From the NCBI RefSeq assembly GCF_024172165.1, contig NZ_JAMZEB010000002.1, positions 7,523,501 through 7,587,500 of the forward strand: a DNA stretch of 64,000 nucleotides, read 5' to 3'. The notes beneath the pieces were generated by a model. The model was not told where the DNA came from. It saw nothing but the letters and a program-made list of their open reading frames with translations, and did not search any database. The number at the start of each line of letters is the position of its first letter. Within the stretch, counting starts at the first letter, position 1. This stretch comes from Nonomuraea thailandensis (GTDB lineage Bacteria; Actinomycetota; Actinomycetes; Streptosporangiales; Streptosporangiaceae). The translations under genes were made by a program, and so were the position numbers. Positions 25,401 to 33,312 of this stretch are shown one piece after another.

Positions 25401-25415
25401 TCTCAGATTCTGAGA
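25401..25415. promoter_or_regulatory. Palindrome upstream of the leuA promoter
   Basis: TCTCAGA-T-TCTGAGA is a perfect 15-bp palindrome, 30 bases upstream of the leuA leader -10 box and 4 bases beyond the ddaH stop. It could be an operator for leuA (IclR-type NdgR/AreB proteins are known actinobacterial leu regulators) or a short terminator for ddaH. Confidence 0.5.
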
Positions 25416-25419
25416 ACCG

Positions 25420-26166
25420 TCAGTCGCCCACGAGAACACTCAAACAGGTCACACAACCTTCGAGCTTCTCGTATTCCGAGATATCTACCTTCGTCACGAA
25501 ATATCCGCGTTTTTCGAGCATTACGGCGGTCTGCGGGGCCGACGCGGCCATCAGCACGCGGTCCTCGCCCAGCACCACCACGTGCGCGCCCGCCTCCTCC
25601 TCCGGCGCGAGCACCCCGGGCAGGTCCACACAGGCCGGATCCCCGATGAGCGTGCCGTCGGGCAGCGCGGTCACCGCCGACTTCAGGTGCAGCACGCCGC
25701 GCAGCTCCACGGGCATGACCCGGCGCTCGGGCAGCAGGGCCGTCAACTGGGAGATGCCCTCGTCGTTGGACCTGGCCGACCTGCCCACGTACACGGTGGA
25801 GCCCACCTGCAGCACGTCGCCGCCGTCGAGCGTGCCGGGCGGCACGATCCTGACCGACTTCATGCCCAGCTCGTGCACGGCTCGCGCGACCGACTCCACC
25901 TCCGGCCGCCGCTCCGGCGCCCCCGGCCTGGTCAGCACGGCCAGCCGGCCCGACACCACCATCGTGTCCTCCACGAACGGCGCGTCGGGCAGGTCGTCGG
26001 CGCGTGGCACGTACACCGGCCGCCAGCCCGCCCGGGACAGCGCCTCGACGTAGGCGTCGTGCTGGGCGGCGGCCCGCTCGTGATCCACCGGCTCCCGCTC
26101 GATGTGCGTGACGATGCCCTCGGAGATTTTCGGACCAGGCTTCCTTACCAGCGCCATACCACCCAT
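25420..26166 (-). CDS. ddaH: Dimethylargininase (DDAH family)
   Basis: 248-aa guanidino-modifying enzyme hydrolysing N-omega-methylated arginines to citrulline and methylamines. Family residues are DAPFVEDTMVV, GTLDGGDVLQVG, the catalytic histidine in HLKSAVTALPDG and the catalytic cysteine in the C-terminal EGCVTCLSVLVGD (probably Cys241 of the TCLS segment). Start ATG 26166 is used; ATG 26157 is an alternative. It is divergent from the DUF2630 gene by 38 bases. Such genes often cluster with rocD in actinobacteria, so arginine salvage is plausible. A related arginine deiminase activity cannot be fully excluded. Confidence 0.88.
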   Translation of the reverse strand: MGGMALVRKPGPKISEGIVTHIEREPVDHERAAAQHDAYVEALSRAGWRPVYVPRADDLPDAPFVEDTMVVSGRLAVLTRPGAPERRPEVESVARAVHELGMKSVRIVPPGTLDGGDVLQVGSTVYVGRSARSNDEGISQLTALLPERRVMPVELRGVLHLKSAVTALPDGTLIGDPACVDLPGVLAPEEEAGAHVVVLGEDRVLMAASAPQTAVMLEKRGYFVTKVDISEYEKLEGCVTCLSVLVGD

Positions 26167-26191
26167 AGGGCGTGTTCTATCACGCGGTGAT

Positions 26192-26197
26192 TAGAGT
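26192..26197 (+). promoter_or_regulatory. TAGAGT -10 box of the DUF2630 gene
   Basis: TAGAGT lies 7 bases before ATG 26205, a leaderless arrangement. Confidence 0.5.
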
Positions 26198-26204
26198 CTT
26201 GGAC

Positions 26205-26450
26205 ATGCGGGACGACGAGATTCTCACCAGGATCAGCGCGCTGGTCACCGAGGAGCACGAGCTGCGCGACAGGATGTCCGCCGGCGAGGTGACCTCCGAC
26301 CGGGAGCACGCGCGCATCAAGGAGCTGGAGACGGCCCTCGACCAGTGCTGGGACCTGCTCAGGCAGCGCCGGGCCAGGCGCAGCGCCGGCGACGACCCCG
26401 ACGGCGCCGCCGCCCGCCCGGCCGGCGAGGTGGAGAACTACCGCCAGTAG
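26205..26450 (+). CDS. DUF2630 family protein
   Basis: 81-aa soluble protein, highly charged and largely helical. The segments ILTRISALVTEEHELRDR, ARIKELETALDQCWDLLRQR and RARRSAGDDPD match the DUF2630 family common in actinobacteria; function unknown. The ATG at 26205 gives the family start MRDDEIL; an upstream in-frame start at 26172 would precede the likely promoter. Confidence 0.85.
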   Translation: MRDDEILTRISALVTEEHELRDRMSAGEVTSDREHARIKELETALDQCWDLLRQRRARRSAGDDPDGAAARPAGEVENYRQ

Positions 26451-26494
26451 AAAACCATTGGCCCCCGCGGGTGGGGGTGCGCTTGGCTGTGAGC

Positions 26495-27487
26495 ATGCGG
26501 ATCCAGCCCATCCCGATCGCCGACCGGCCGGGCGAGCCCGCCGGCACCGCCCTGGTCGCGGGCCTGCACGCCGCCTACGTGGCCGGCTACGACGAGGACG
26601 CGGGCCCGGTGATCCCGCTTCCGCGCTTCCGCCACGAATTCTGCACGCACTCCTTCGGAGGGCGGGTGGAGCCGTGGGCGCTGATCGAGGACGACCGGGT
26701 CATCGGCGGCTACGCGCTCGGGTTCCCGCAGCTCGACAACCAGCACATGGGGTGGATCTTCCCCCTCGTCGTGCACCCCGCGCACCGCGGGCGCGGGCTC
26801 GGCTCCGCCCTGTTCGAGCATGCCCTCGGCCGCATGCGGGCACACGGCCGCACCCTCCTGCTCACCGAAACCCTCGCCACCGGCACGGGCGCCCGTTTCG
26901 CCCGCGCACACGGCATGAGCGTGGCGCTGGCGGAGGCGCGCCGCACGCTCGACCTGCGCAAGGCCGACTGGCCCGCTCTGGAGCGCATGATCCCCCGGGT
27001 CGACGGCTACAGTCTGGAGCGCTGGACCGGCCCGACCGCCCCCGAGCTGCTTGCCGATCTCGCCACCCTCATGAACGGCATGAACGACGCCCCGCGCGAC
27101 AGCGGCGTCGAGGACCAGAACTACAGCCTCGAACGCATGCGCTCCCGTGAGGAGAACATGCCGGACCTCCGCCAGACCTGCTACACCATGATCGCCCGCC
27201 GCGACTCCGACGGCGCCCCCGCCGGCTTCACGCGCGTCTTCCTCGACTCCGACCGCGCCGACGGCTGGGGGCACCAGAGCGACACCGCGGTGCTGCGCCC
27301 CCACCGCGGCCACCGGCTCGGCCTGCTGCTCAAGCTCGCCAACCTGCTCTGGCTGCGCGAGCACGAGCCGCACCTCGAACGCATCATCACCTGGAACGCC
27401 ACCAGCAACAGCCACATGGTCGCCATCAACGAGGCCATGGGCTTCGAGCTCTTCGACGAGTGGAGCGAGTGGCGCCTGACCCTGTAG
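26495..27487 (+). CDS. Two-domain GNAT N-acetyltransferase
   Basis: 330-aa protein with tandem GNAT folds. The N-terminal domain carries a canonical acetyl-CoA motif, LVVHPAHRGRGLGSALFEHA. The C-terminal domain has TAVLRPHRGHRLGLLLKLAN and ITWNATSNSHMVAINEAMGF, giving a layout like mycothiol synthase MshD. However, the protein is not clearly MshD and such paralogues are numerous. The ATG at 26495 is used; a GTG two codons upstream is possible. It is followed after 34 bases by the receptor-kinase gene. Substrate unknown. Confidence 0.85.
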   Translation: MRIQPIPIADRPGEPAGTALVAGLHAAYVAGYDEDAGPVIPLPRFRHEFCTHSFGGRVEPWALIEDDRVIGGYALGFPQLDNQHMGWIFPLVVHPAHRGRGLGSALFEHALGRMRAHGRTLLLTETLATGTGARFARAHGMSVALAEARRTLDLRKADWPALERMIPRVDGYSLERWTGPTAPELLADLATLMNGMNDAPRDSGVEDQNYSLERMRSREENMPDLRQTCYTMIARRDSDGAPAGFTRVFLDSDRADGWGHQSDTAVLRPHRGHRLGLLLKLANLLWLREHEPHLERIITWNATSNSHMVAINEAMGFELFDEWSEWRLTL

Positions 27488-27507
27488 AGCGAATGGATCA
27501 TCCGGGC

Positions 27508-27513
27508 TAACCT
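27508..27513 (+). promoter_or_regulatory. TAACCT -10 box of the kinase gene
   Basis: TAACCT lies 8 bases before ATG 27522; there is no Shine-Dalgarno sequence. Confidence 0.4.
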
Positions 27514-27521
27514 GAGCCTCT

Positions 27522-29828
27522 ATGACCTTGGAGGTGCTGCGCGACGGCGATCCGGGGCAGGTGGGCCCGTACACCCTGCTCGGCCGGCTGGGCGAGGGCG
27601 GCATGGGCGTCGTCTACCTCGCCCGCGACCCCGCGGGCACACGGGTGGCCGTCAAGCTCCTGCACGCCAGGATGGACGCGCACCCCGACTTCAGGCGGCG
27701 CTTCGCCCGGGAGGTGGCCGCCGCCCAGCGCGTCGCCCGCTTCTGCACCGCGCCCGTCCTCGACGCCGACGTGGAGGGGCGGCTGGCGTACCTGGTCACG
27801 GAGTACGTCGAGGGCCCCAGCCTCAAGGAGGCCGTCGACGTCTCGGGGCCGTTACGCGGCTCCGCGCTCGACGGCCTGGCGGCCTCGATGGCGATGGCCC
27901 TGCGCGCCATTCACGGGGCCGGGGTGGTGCATCGCGACCTGAAGCCCTCCAACGTGCTGCTCTCCCAGGTGGGGCCCAAGGTCATCGACTTCGGCATCGC
28001 CTGGCTCGCCGACTCCGAGGCGAGCAGCACGGTGCTGGGGACGCCCGCGTACATGTCGCCCGAGCAGGTGTCGGGGGATGCGGTCGGCCCGGCCTCCGAC
28101 ATCTTCTCCTGGGGCTGCACGGTCGCCTTCGCCGCCGCGGGCGCGCCGCCGTTCGGCTCGGGCTCCGTCCCGGCCCTCCTCCTGCGCATCGTGCACGACC
28201 CTCCGAGCCTGAACGGCCTCGCGGGCCCGCTCCGCGACCTGGTCCTGGCCTCCCTCTCCAAGAACCCGGCCTCCCGCCCCACGGCCCAGACCCTCATGGA
28301 CCACCTCAGCACCGGCATCCCGCACGGCACAACGGCCACGGGCCCGCGCGGCACGAATGCGCCCTCACCCGGCGGCCTTCCCCGCGCCGGTGCGGCGAGC
28401 GGCGGCACGGCGGAGCCCGGCGCGATGCGTGCGGCGGCCATGCCCACACCCGGCACCGGCCCCGCAGTCCCCGGCGGAGCGGACGGCAGCACGGGCGGCG
28501 GAGGCGCAGGCACGCACGGCGCAGCCGCCGCGGGCACGCACGGCGTGGGCACACACGGCGCAGGCAACACGGGCGGCGCAGGCGGCGCAGGCGCGCACGG
28601 CCCGGGGAGCGCGGGCACGCACGGCCCGGGCGGCGCGGTCCGTGAGGCGCGGGTGGGCCGGCGCAAGCTCCTGGCCGCCGCAGCCGCCCTGGTGGTGGCG
28701 GTGGCCGGGGTCTCGGCGGCCCTGGCCATGCGCGAGGACCCGGTCACCGTCACCGGCAAGCCCCCGGCCGGCACCAGCCCATCGGCCACCGGCACCCCGC
28801 CGCCCGCCTCCCGGAACCCGCTCAGATCAACAGAACCGGTCACCTTCTACGCCCCCGAGGAGCCGGGCGCCGCCCGCCAGGCGGCCCTGTGGAAGGACGA
28901 CCGCCCGGCGGACGCCGAGCTCATGCGCAGGCTGGCCCGCGTCCCCCACGCCATCCGCCTCAACCAGCCGGAGGTCAGGTCGAAGGTGGACGCCACGATC
29001 ACCGGGGCCGAGCAGGCAGGCGGCGTCCCCGTGTTCCTGATCAGCTACATGCCGGGCAACGAGTGCCACCCCGCGACCGCCTCGGCCATGCCCGCCTACC
29101 AGGAGTGGCTCACCGGCATCGCCCGCCGGATAGGCGACGCCAAGGCGGTGGTCATCCTGGAGCCGGGCAGCCTCGTCAGGGTCCCGGGCACCGAGCAGTG
29201 CCCGGAGCAGGAGGGCACGCCGGAGCAGCGCTACCAGGACCTGCGCCAGGCCGTGCAGACCCTCAAGGCGAACCCCGGCACGGCCGTCTACCTGGACGGC
29301 AGCCAGGACTTCTGGCCGGGCACGGAGATCATGGCCGAGCGCCTGATCGGCGCCGGCATCGACCGGGCGGACGGGTTCTTCGTCAACACGGGCGGTCACC
29401 AGCGCACGGACAAGAGCGTCGAGTACGGCAAGGCCCTGTCCGCCTGCATCGGCGTACGGCTGAAGTCGGGCGGCACGACCTGCCCGCAGGACGCCGACGT
29501 GGACCCGGCGGCCATGCCGCACTTCGTGGTGGACACCAGTAGGAACGGCCAGGGCTCCTGGGCGCCGAAGAAGCACTACGAGGACCCGCAGACCTGGTGC
29601 AACCCGCCCGGCAGAGGCGTCGGCGACCGGCCCACGACCGAGACGGGCGAGGAGCTGGTGGACGCGTACCTGTGGATCGCCCGCGCGGGCACCTCCAGCG
29701 GCCGGTGCAGGCGGGGCACGGACGGCGAGCGGGATCCCGAGCGCGGCGTGGTGTCCCCGCCGAGCGGCGAGTGGTGGGCGGACCTGGCGCTGGAGCGGGC
29801 GAGGAACGCCGACCCGCCGCTGAGCTGA
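27522..29828 (+). CDS. Receptor-type Ser/Thr kinase with an extracellular pseudo-GH6 (cellulase-fold) domain
   Basis: 768-aa fusion. Residues about 15-265 form an intact Hanks-type kinase: GEGGMGVVYLA, Lys45 in VAVKLLH, HRDLKPSN with Asp139, DFG at 156-158, and GTPAYMSPEQ. A Gly/Ala/His-rich linker (about 266-378) and one membrane helix (about 383-404) follow. Residues about 436-767 resemble glycoside hydrolase family 6: RQAALWKDDRPADAELMRRL, VVILEPGSL, PGTAVYLDG, FVVDTSRNGQG, WCNPPGRGVGDRPTTETG and LVDAYLWI. In GH6 enzymes the EPD aspartate is the catalytic acid; here it is Gly549. The RDC motif is NEC (513-515). The domain is therefore probably a non-catalytic glucan sensor. No PASTA repeats. 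Confidence 0.85.
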   Translation: MTLEVLRDGDPGQVGPYTLLGRLGEGGMGVVYLARDPAGTRVAVKLLHARMDAHPDFRRRFAREVAAAQRVARFCTAPVLDADVEGRLAYLVTEYVEGPSLKEAVDVSGPLRGSALDGLAASMAMALRAIHGAGVVHRDLKPSNVLLSQVGPKVIDFGIAWLADSEASSTVLGTPAYMSPEQVSGDAVGPASDIFSWGCTVAFAAAGAPPFGSGSVPALLLRIVHDPPSLNGLAGPLRDLVLASLSKNPASRPTAQTLMDHLSTGIPHGTTATGPRGTNAPSPGGLPRAGAASGGTAEPGAMRAAAMPTPGTGPAVPGGADGSTGGGGAGTHGAAAAGTHGVGTHGAGNTGGAGGAGAHGPGSAGTHGPGGAVREARVGRRKLLAAAAALVVAVAGVSAALAMREDPVTVTGKPPAGTSPSATGTPPPASRNPLRSTEPVTFYAPEEPGAARQAALWKDDRPADAELMRRLARVPHAIRLNQPEVRSKVDATITGAEQAGGVPVFLISYMPGNECHPATASAMPAYQEWLTGIARRIGDAKAVVILEPGSLVRVPGTEQCPEQEGTPEQRYQDLRQAVQTLKANPGTAVYLDGSQDFWPGTEIMAERLIGAGIDRADGFFVNTGGHQRTDKSVEYGKALSACIGVRLKSGGTTCPQDADVDPAAMPHFVVDTSRNGQGSWAPKKHYEDPQTWCNPPGRGVGDRPTTETGEELVDAYLWIARAGTSSGRCRRGTDGERDPERGVVSPPSGEWWADLALERARNADPPLS

Positions 29829-29840
29829 CCTGCCACCCCG

Positions 29841-29891
29841 ATGTTGCGCCGACGTTAATGCCGCGTAAGAGGTCATGTTAAGCGGACGTTA
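29841..29891. promoter_or_regulatory. Paired 11-bp-spaced direct repeats, OmpR-type response-regulator sites
   Basis: Hexamers ATGTTG (29841), ACGTTA (29852), ATGTTA (29875) and ACGTTA (29886) form two pairs, each with exactly 11-bp spacing; the pairs are 34 bp apart. Direct repeats one helical turn apart are how OmpR/PhoB dimers bind. An OmpR-type regulator gene lies two genes downstream (31294). Confidence 0.65.
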
Positions 29892-29973
29892 GATATCACC
29901 CCTCCTCCCTTGCCCGGACAACCTTCCGCCACGAGGCTCTGACCAGCAGGTACTCCCCCCAGGAGGTTGTTTC

Positions 29974-31284
29974 GTGAGCAAGGCACGCGTGCCGTGGAAG
30001 GCCGTCATCGGCGGCTCCATCGGCAACATGGTCGAGTGGTACGACTGGTTCGTCTACAGCAGTTTCGCCGTCTACTTCGCCGCCTCCTTCTTCCCGGAGG
30101 GCAACGACACCGCGAAGCTGCTGAACACCGCGGCCATCTTCGCCGTCGGCTTCTTCATGCGCCCGCTCGGCGGCTGGCTGCTGGGCCGCTACGCCGACAG
30201 GCGGGGCCGCAAGGCGGCGCTCACGCTCACGGTCACGCTCATGTCGGCCAGCGCCCTGCTGATCGCCATCGCCCCGACGTACGAGGCGGTCGGCTACTTC
30301 GGCGCCCTGGTCCTGGTGGTGGCGCGGCTGCTGCAGGGCCTGTCGGTGGGCGGCGAGTACGCGGCCAGCGCCACGTACCTGACCGAGGCCACCCCGCGCG
30401 GCCGCCGCGGCTTCGCCTCCAGCTTCCAGTACGTCTCCATGACCGCCGGCCAGCTCGTCGGCCTCGGCCTGCAGATCATCCTGCAGAACACGATGTCCAC
30501 CGAGGCCCTGCACTCCTACGGCTGGCGCATCCCCTTCATCGTCGGCGCGGCCGCCGCAGCGGTGGTGTTCTACCTGCGCCGCAACCTCCTGGAGACGGAG
30601 GCGTACGACGAGGAGGAGCGCGAGAGCGCGCAGAGCCGCGGCACGATCAAGGCGCTGCTCGCCCACAAGAAGGAGGCGCTGCTGGTCATCGCGCTGACGA
30701 TGGGCGGCACGGTCGCGTACTACACCTACACGACGTACCTCACCAAGTACCTGTCGAACAGCGCGGGCCTGCCCAAGGAGACGGCCACGCTGGTGAGCTT
30801 CTGCGCCCTGTTCATCTTCATGTGCCTGCAGCCTCTCGCGGGCGGCCTGTCGGACCGGATCGGGCGCAGGCCGTTGCTGATCACGTTCGGGATCGGGTCG
30901 ATGCTGGGCACGGTGCCGCTGATGACGGCGCTCGGCGGGGTGCAGGGCTTTGGCGGCGGGCTGGTGCTGTCGCTGATCGGCCTGGTGATCGTGACGGGTT
31001 ACACCTCGATCAACGCGGTGGTGAAGGCGGAGCTGTTCCCGACGAACGTGCGCGCCCTCGGTGTGGCGCTGCCGTACGCCATCGCGAACGCCCTGTTCGG
31101 CGGCACCGCCGAGTACGTGGCGCTGTGGTTCAAGGACAGCGGCATCGAGTCCGGCTTCTTCTGGTACGTCTCGGGTTGCGCGGCGGTGTCCCTCATCGTG
31201 TACCTCACCATGCGGGAGACCAGGGACGTCGCGCTGTCCCGTACCGAGCAGGCCATGCAGGAATCGGTCCCCACGCGCGTCTAA
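29974..31284 (+). CDS. MHS-family MFS transporter (carboxylate/osmolyte:H+ symporter type)
   Basis: 436-aa 12-helix symporter of the metabolite:H+ symporter branch (KgtP, ProP, ShiA). The branch signature IGNMVEWYDWFVYSSFA is in helix 1. GWLLGRYADRRGRKAAL is the motif A loop and ARLLQGLSVGGEYAASATYL follows. GTG 29974 has AGGAGG 7 bases ahead. Upstream lie paired OmpR-type repeats and downstream a two-component system, so its expression is probably sensor-controlled. Substrate likely a di- or tricarboxylate or similar, by family only. Confidence 0.88.
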   Translation: MSKARVPWKAVIGGSIGNMVEWYDWFVYSSFAVYFAASFFPEGNDTAKLLNTAAIFAVGFFMRPLGGWLLGRYADRRGRKAALTLTVTLMSASALLIAIAPTYEAVGYFGALVLVVARLLQGLSVGGEYAASATYLTEATPRGRRGFASSFQYVSMTAGQLVGLGLQIILQNTMSTEALHSYGWRIPFIVGAAAAAVVFYLRRNLLETEAYDEEERESAQSRGTIKALLAHKKEALLVIALTMGGTVAYYTYTTYLTKYLSNSAGLPKETATLVSFCALFIFMCLQPLAGGLSDRIGRRPLLITFGIGSMLGTVPLMTALGGVQGFGGGLVLSLIGLVIVTGYTSINAVVKAELFPTNVRALGVALPYAIANALFGGTAEYVALWFKDSGIESGFFWYVSGCAAVSLIVYLTMRETRDVALSRTEQAMQESVPTRV

Positions 31285-31287
31285 CCT
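31282..31287 (+). promoter_or_regulatory. TAACCT -10 box of the response regulator
   Basis: TAACCT overlaps the end of the transporter gene and lies 6 bases before ATG 31294, giving the two-component genes their own leaderless-type promoter. Confidence 0.45.
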
Positions 31288-31293
31288 GGCGTT

Positions 31294-31959
31294 ATGCGAG
31301 TTCTGCTGGTCGAGGACGACGATCGGCTCGCCGCCGCCCTCACCAAGGCCCTGGCCCGGCACGGCCATCAGGTCATCCGGGCGGGTCTGGCCGTGGACGC
31401 CCTCCGCCTGGCGGGGGGCGTCGACTTCGTCCTGCTGGACCTGGGGCTGCCCGACATGGACGGGCTGGACGCGCTGCGCCGCCTGCGCCGGGTGTCGGCG
31501 GTGCCGCTGATCGTGGTGACCGCCCGCACCGAGGAGCGGGAGGTGCTGCGCGGCCTGCGTTCGGGCGCCGACGACTACCTGGTCAAGCCGTTCCGCACGG
31601 TGGAGCTGATGGCTCGCATGGAGGCGGTGGTGCGGCGCGGCACGCGCCCGCGCCCGCAGCGCGACGACGTGGTGAACGTCGGCGACGTGCGCATCGACCT
31701 GGAGTCGCGGCAGGTCACGGTGGCCGGGGAGCCGGTGACGCTGACGCGGCGGGAGTTCGACCTGCTGGCGATGCTGGCGCGCGAGCCGGGCGTGGTGCGC
31801 GGCAGGGAGGAGATCCTGGACGAGATCTGGGGCGACCCGCTGCTGTCGGCCTCGCGCTCGCTGGACGTGCACGTGGCCAACCTGCGCTCGAAGACCGGCC
31901 GCCCCGGGCTGGTGGAGACGCTGCGCGGCACCGGCTACCGGCTGGGCTGCCCGGCGTGA
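31294..31959 (+). CDS. OmpR/PhoB-family response regulator
   Basis: 221-aa regulator. The receiver domain has acidic pocket VEDDD, phospho-acceptor Asp49 in FVLLDLGLPDMDG, Thr in VVTARTEE and Lys in DDYLVKPF. The C-terminal winged helix includes LTRREFDLLAMLAREPGVV and SLDVHVANLRSK. The stop overlaps the histidine kinase GTG (GTGA). Likely target: the direct repeats at 29841-29891. Confidence 0.94.
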   Translation: MRVLLVEDDDRLAAALTKALARHGHQVIRAGLAVDALRLAGGVDFVLLDLGLPDMDGLDALRRLRRVSAVPLIVVTARTEEREVLRGLRSGADDYLVKPFRTVELMARMEAVVRRGTRPRPQRDDVVNVGDVRIDLESRQVTVAGEPVTLTRREFDLLAMLAREPGVVRGREEILDEIWGDPLLSASRSLDVHVANLRSKTGRPGLVETLRGTGYRLGCPA

Positions 31960-33284
31960 ACTCGCGGCTCGTGGTCACGTTCACGACGCTGATCGTGTTC
32001 CTGGTGGCGGCGCTGGCGGTACCGCTGGGGCTGGCGTACGCCTCCCACCGCACCAACCGCCTGCTGCTCGACCGCCGCGCCGACGCCACCCGCTTCGCCG
32101 AGCTCGCCGACCAGGCGACCCGCGACGACGACCACACGGGCCTGATCGCCGAGATCAACCGGTACGCCGACCTGTACGGCGCCGCCGTCCGCGTACGCGA
32201 CCGCGACGGCTCCCTGCGCCTGTCCGCCGGCCGGTTCGAGGCCGACGACCGCGACGCGCTGCGTCTGGCCCTGTCGGGCCGCACGACCGAGGACCTGCCC
32301 ACGATCACCCCGTTCGGCCCGGCCACGGTGCTGCTGGCCGAGCCGGCGGGCCGGGACGCGGCGATCTCCGGCGTGGTGCTGCTGCAGGCGCCCGCCGACC
32401 AGGCCCGGCTGGACGTGTCGCTGGTGTGGGGCGCGCTGGCGCTGGGCGCGCTGGTCGCGCTGGCGTACTCGGCGCTGGTGGCCAGGCGGCTGGCCCGCTG
32501 GATCCTGCGCCCTGTCACGGAGCTCGACCGCACCACGCGGGCCATCGCGCAGGGGCGGCTGGACGCGCGGGCGCATCCCGGGGCCGGCCCGTCGGAGCTG
32601 CGGCGGCTGGAGGAGCGGTTCAACGCGATGGCCGACGCGGTCGCGGGGGCGATGGAGCGGCAGCGGGCGTTCGTGGCCGACGCCTCGCACGAGCTGCGCA
32701 CCCCGCTCACGGTGCTCGGGCTGCGGCTGGAGAACCTGGAGCCGCACCTGCGCGGCGAGGGGACGGCCGAGTTCGAGGAGGCGATGGCGGAGCTCGACCG
32801 GCTGGCGCTGCTGGTGGAGGACCTGCTGGCGCTGGCGAAGGTGGAGGCGGGCGCGGGCGTGGAGGGCAAGGAGGTCGAGCTGGCGGCGCGGCTGGCGGCC
32901 TGGCGGGAGGTGTACGCGGCTGCCGGCGTACGGCTGGTGACCGACATTTCCGAAATATCGCTCGTTCCCGAGGCGGCGGCCAGGATCGCCGACATCGCCC
33001 TCGACAACGCCCAGAAGTTCGTCCCCGCGGGCGGCACGGTCACCGTCACCCTGGAGAACGGAGTGCTGCGCGTGGCCGACGACGGCCCGGGGCTGGGCGA
33101 GGAGGAGCGCGCGGAGGCGCTGGGCCGCTTCTGGCGCTCCGGCGCACACGCCAACCTGCCGGGCAGCGGCCTGGGCCTGGCCATCGCCGCCGAGCTGGCC
33201 AGGGCGTGCGGGGCCACGCTGCGGCTGCTGCCCGCCGCGCCGCACGGGCTGGTGGTCGAGCTCCGGCTGCCGCCTCGGCCGTAG
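31956..33284 (+). CDS. Sensor histidine kinase
   Basis: 442-aa membrane kinase. Two transmembrane helices (about residues 5-26 and 153-176) enclose a sensor loop of about 125 residues. A HAMP linker (RRLARWILRPVTELDRTTRA) follows, then His245 in FVADASHELRTPL, the N box DIALDNAQKFVP, G1 VADDGPGLG and G2 GSGLGLAIA. Partner of the preceding response regulator. The long open frame upstream through the transporter gene is not used. It converges on a TAXI solute-binding lipoprotein gene, a plausible ligand-presenting partner. Confidence 0.94.
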   Translation: MNSRLVVTFTTLIVFLVAALAVPLGLAYASHRTNRLLLDRRADATRFAELADQATRDDDHTGLIAEINRYADLYGAAVRVRDRDGSLRLSAGRFEADDRDALRLALSGRTTEDLPTITPFGPATVLLAEPAGRDAAISGVVLLQAPADQARLDVSLVWGALALGALVALAYSALVARRLARWILRPVTELDRTTRAIAQGRLDARAHPGAGPSELRRLEERFNAMADAVAGAMERQRAFVADASHELRTPLTVLGLRLENLEPHLRGEGTAEFEEAMAELDRLALLVEDLLALAKVEAGAGVEGKEVELAARLAAWREVYAAAGVRLVTDISEISLVPEAAARIADIALDNAQKFVPAGGTVTVTLENGVLRVADDGPGLGEEERAEALGRFWRSGAHANLPGSGLGLAIAAELARACGATLRLLPAAPHGLVVELRLPPRP

Positions 33285-33286
33285 CC

Positions 33287-33307
33287 GGCGGCGGAGCTCC
33301 GGCCGCC
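33287..33307. terminator. Hairpin between histidine kinase and TAXI gene
   Basis: GGCGGCGGAG (33287-33296) pairs with CTCCGGCCGCC (33297-33307) with one bulge and a tight AGCT centre. It sits between convergent stops. Confidence 0.4.
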
Positions 33308-33312
33308 ACGCC

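Noticed and set aside
29967..33284. 1105-codon plus-strand frame running through the transporter, regulator and kinase
   Set aside because: Only the part from GTG 31956 encodes a recognisable histidine kinase; upstream it is a shadow of the MHS transporter and response regulator.
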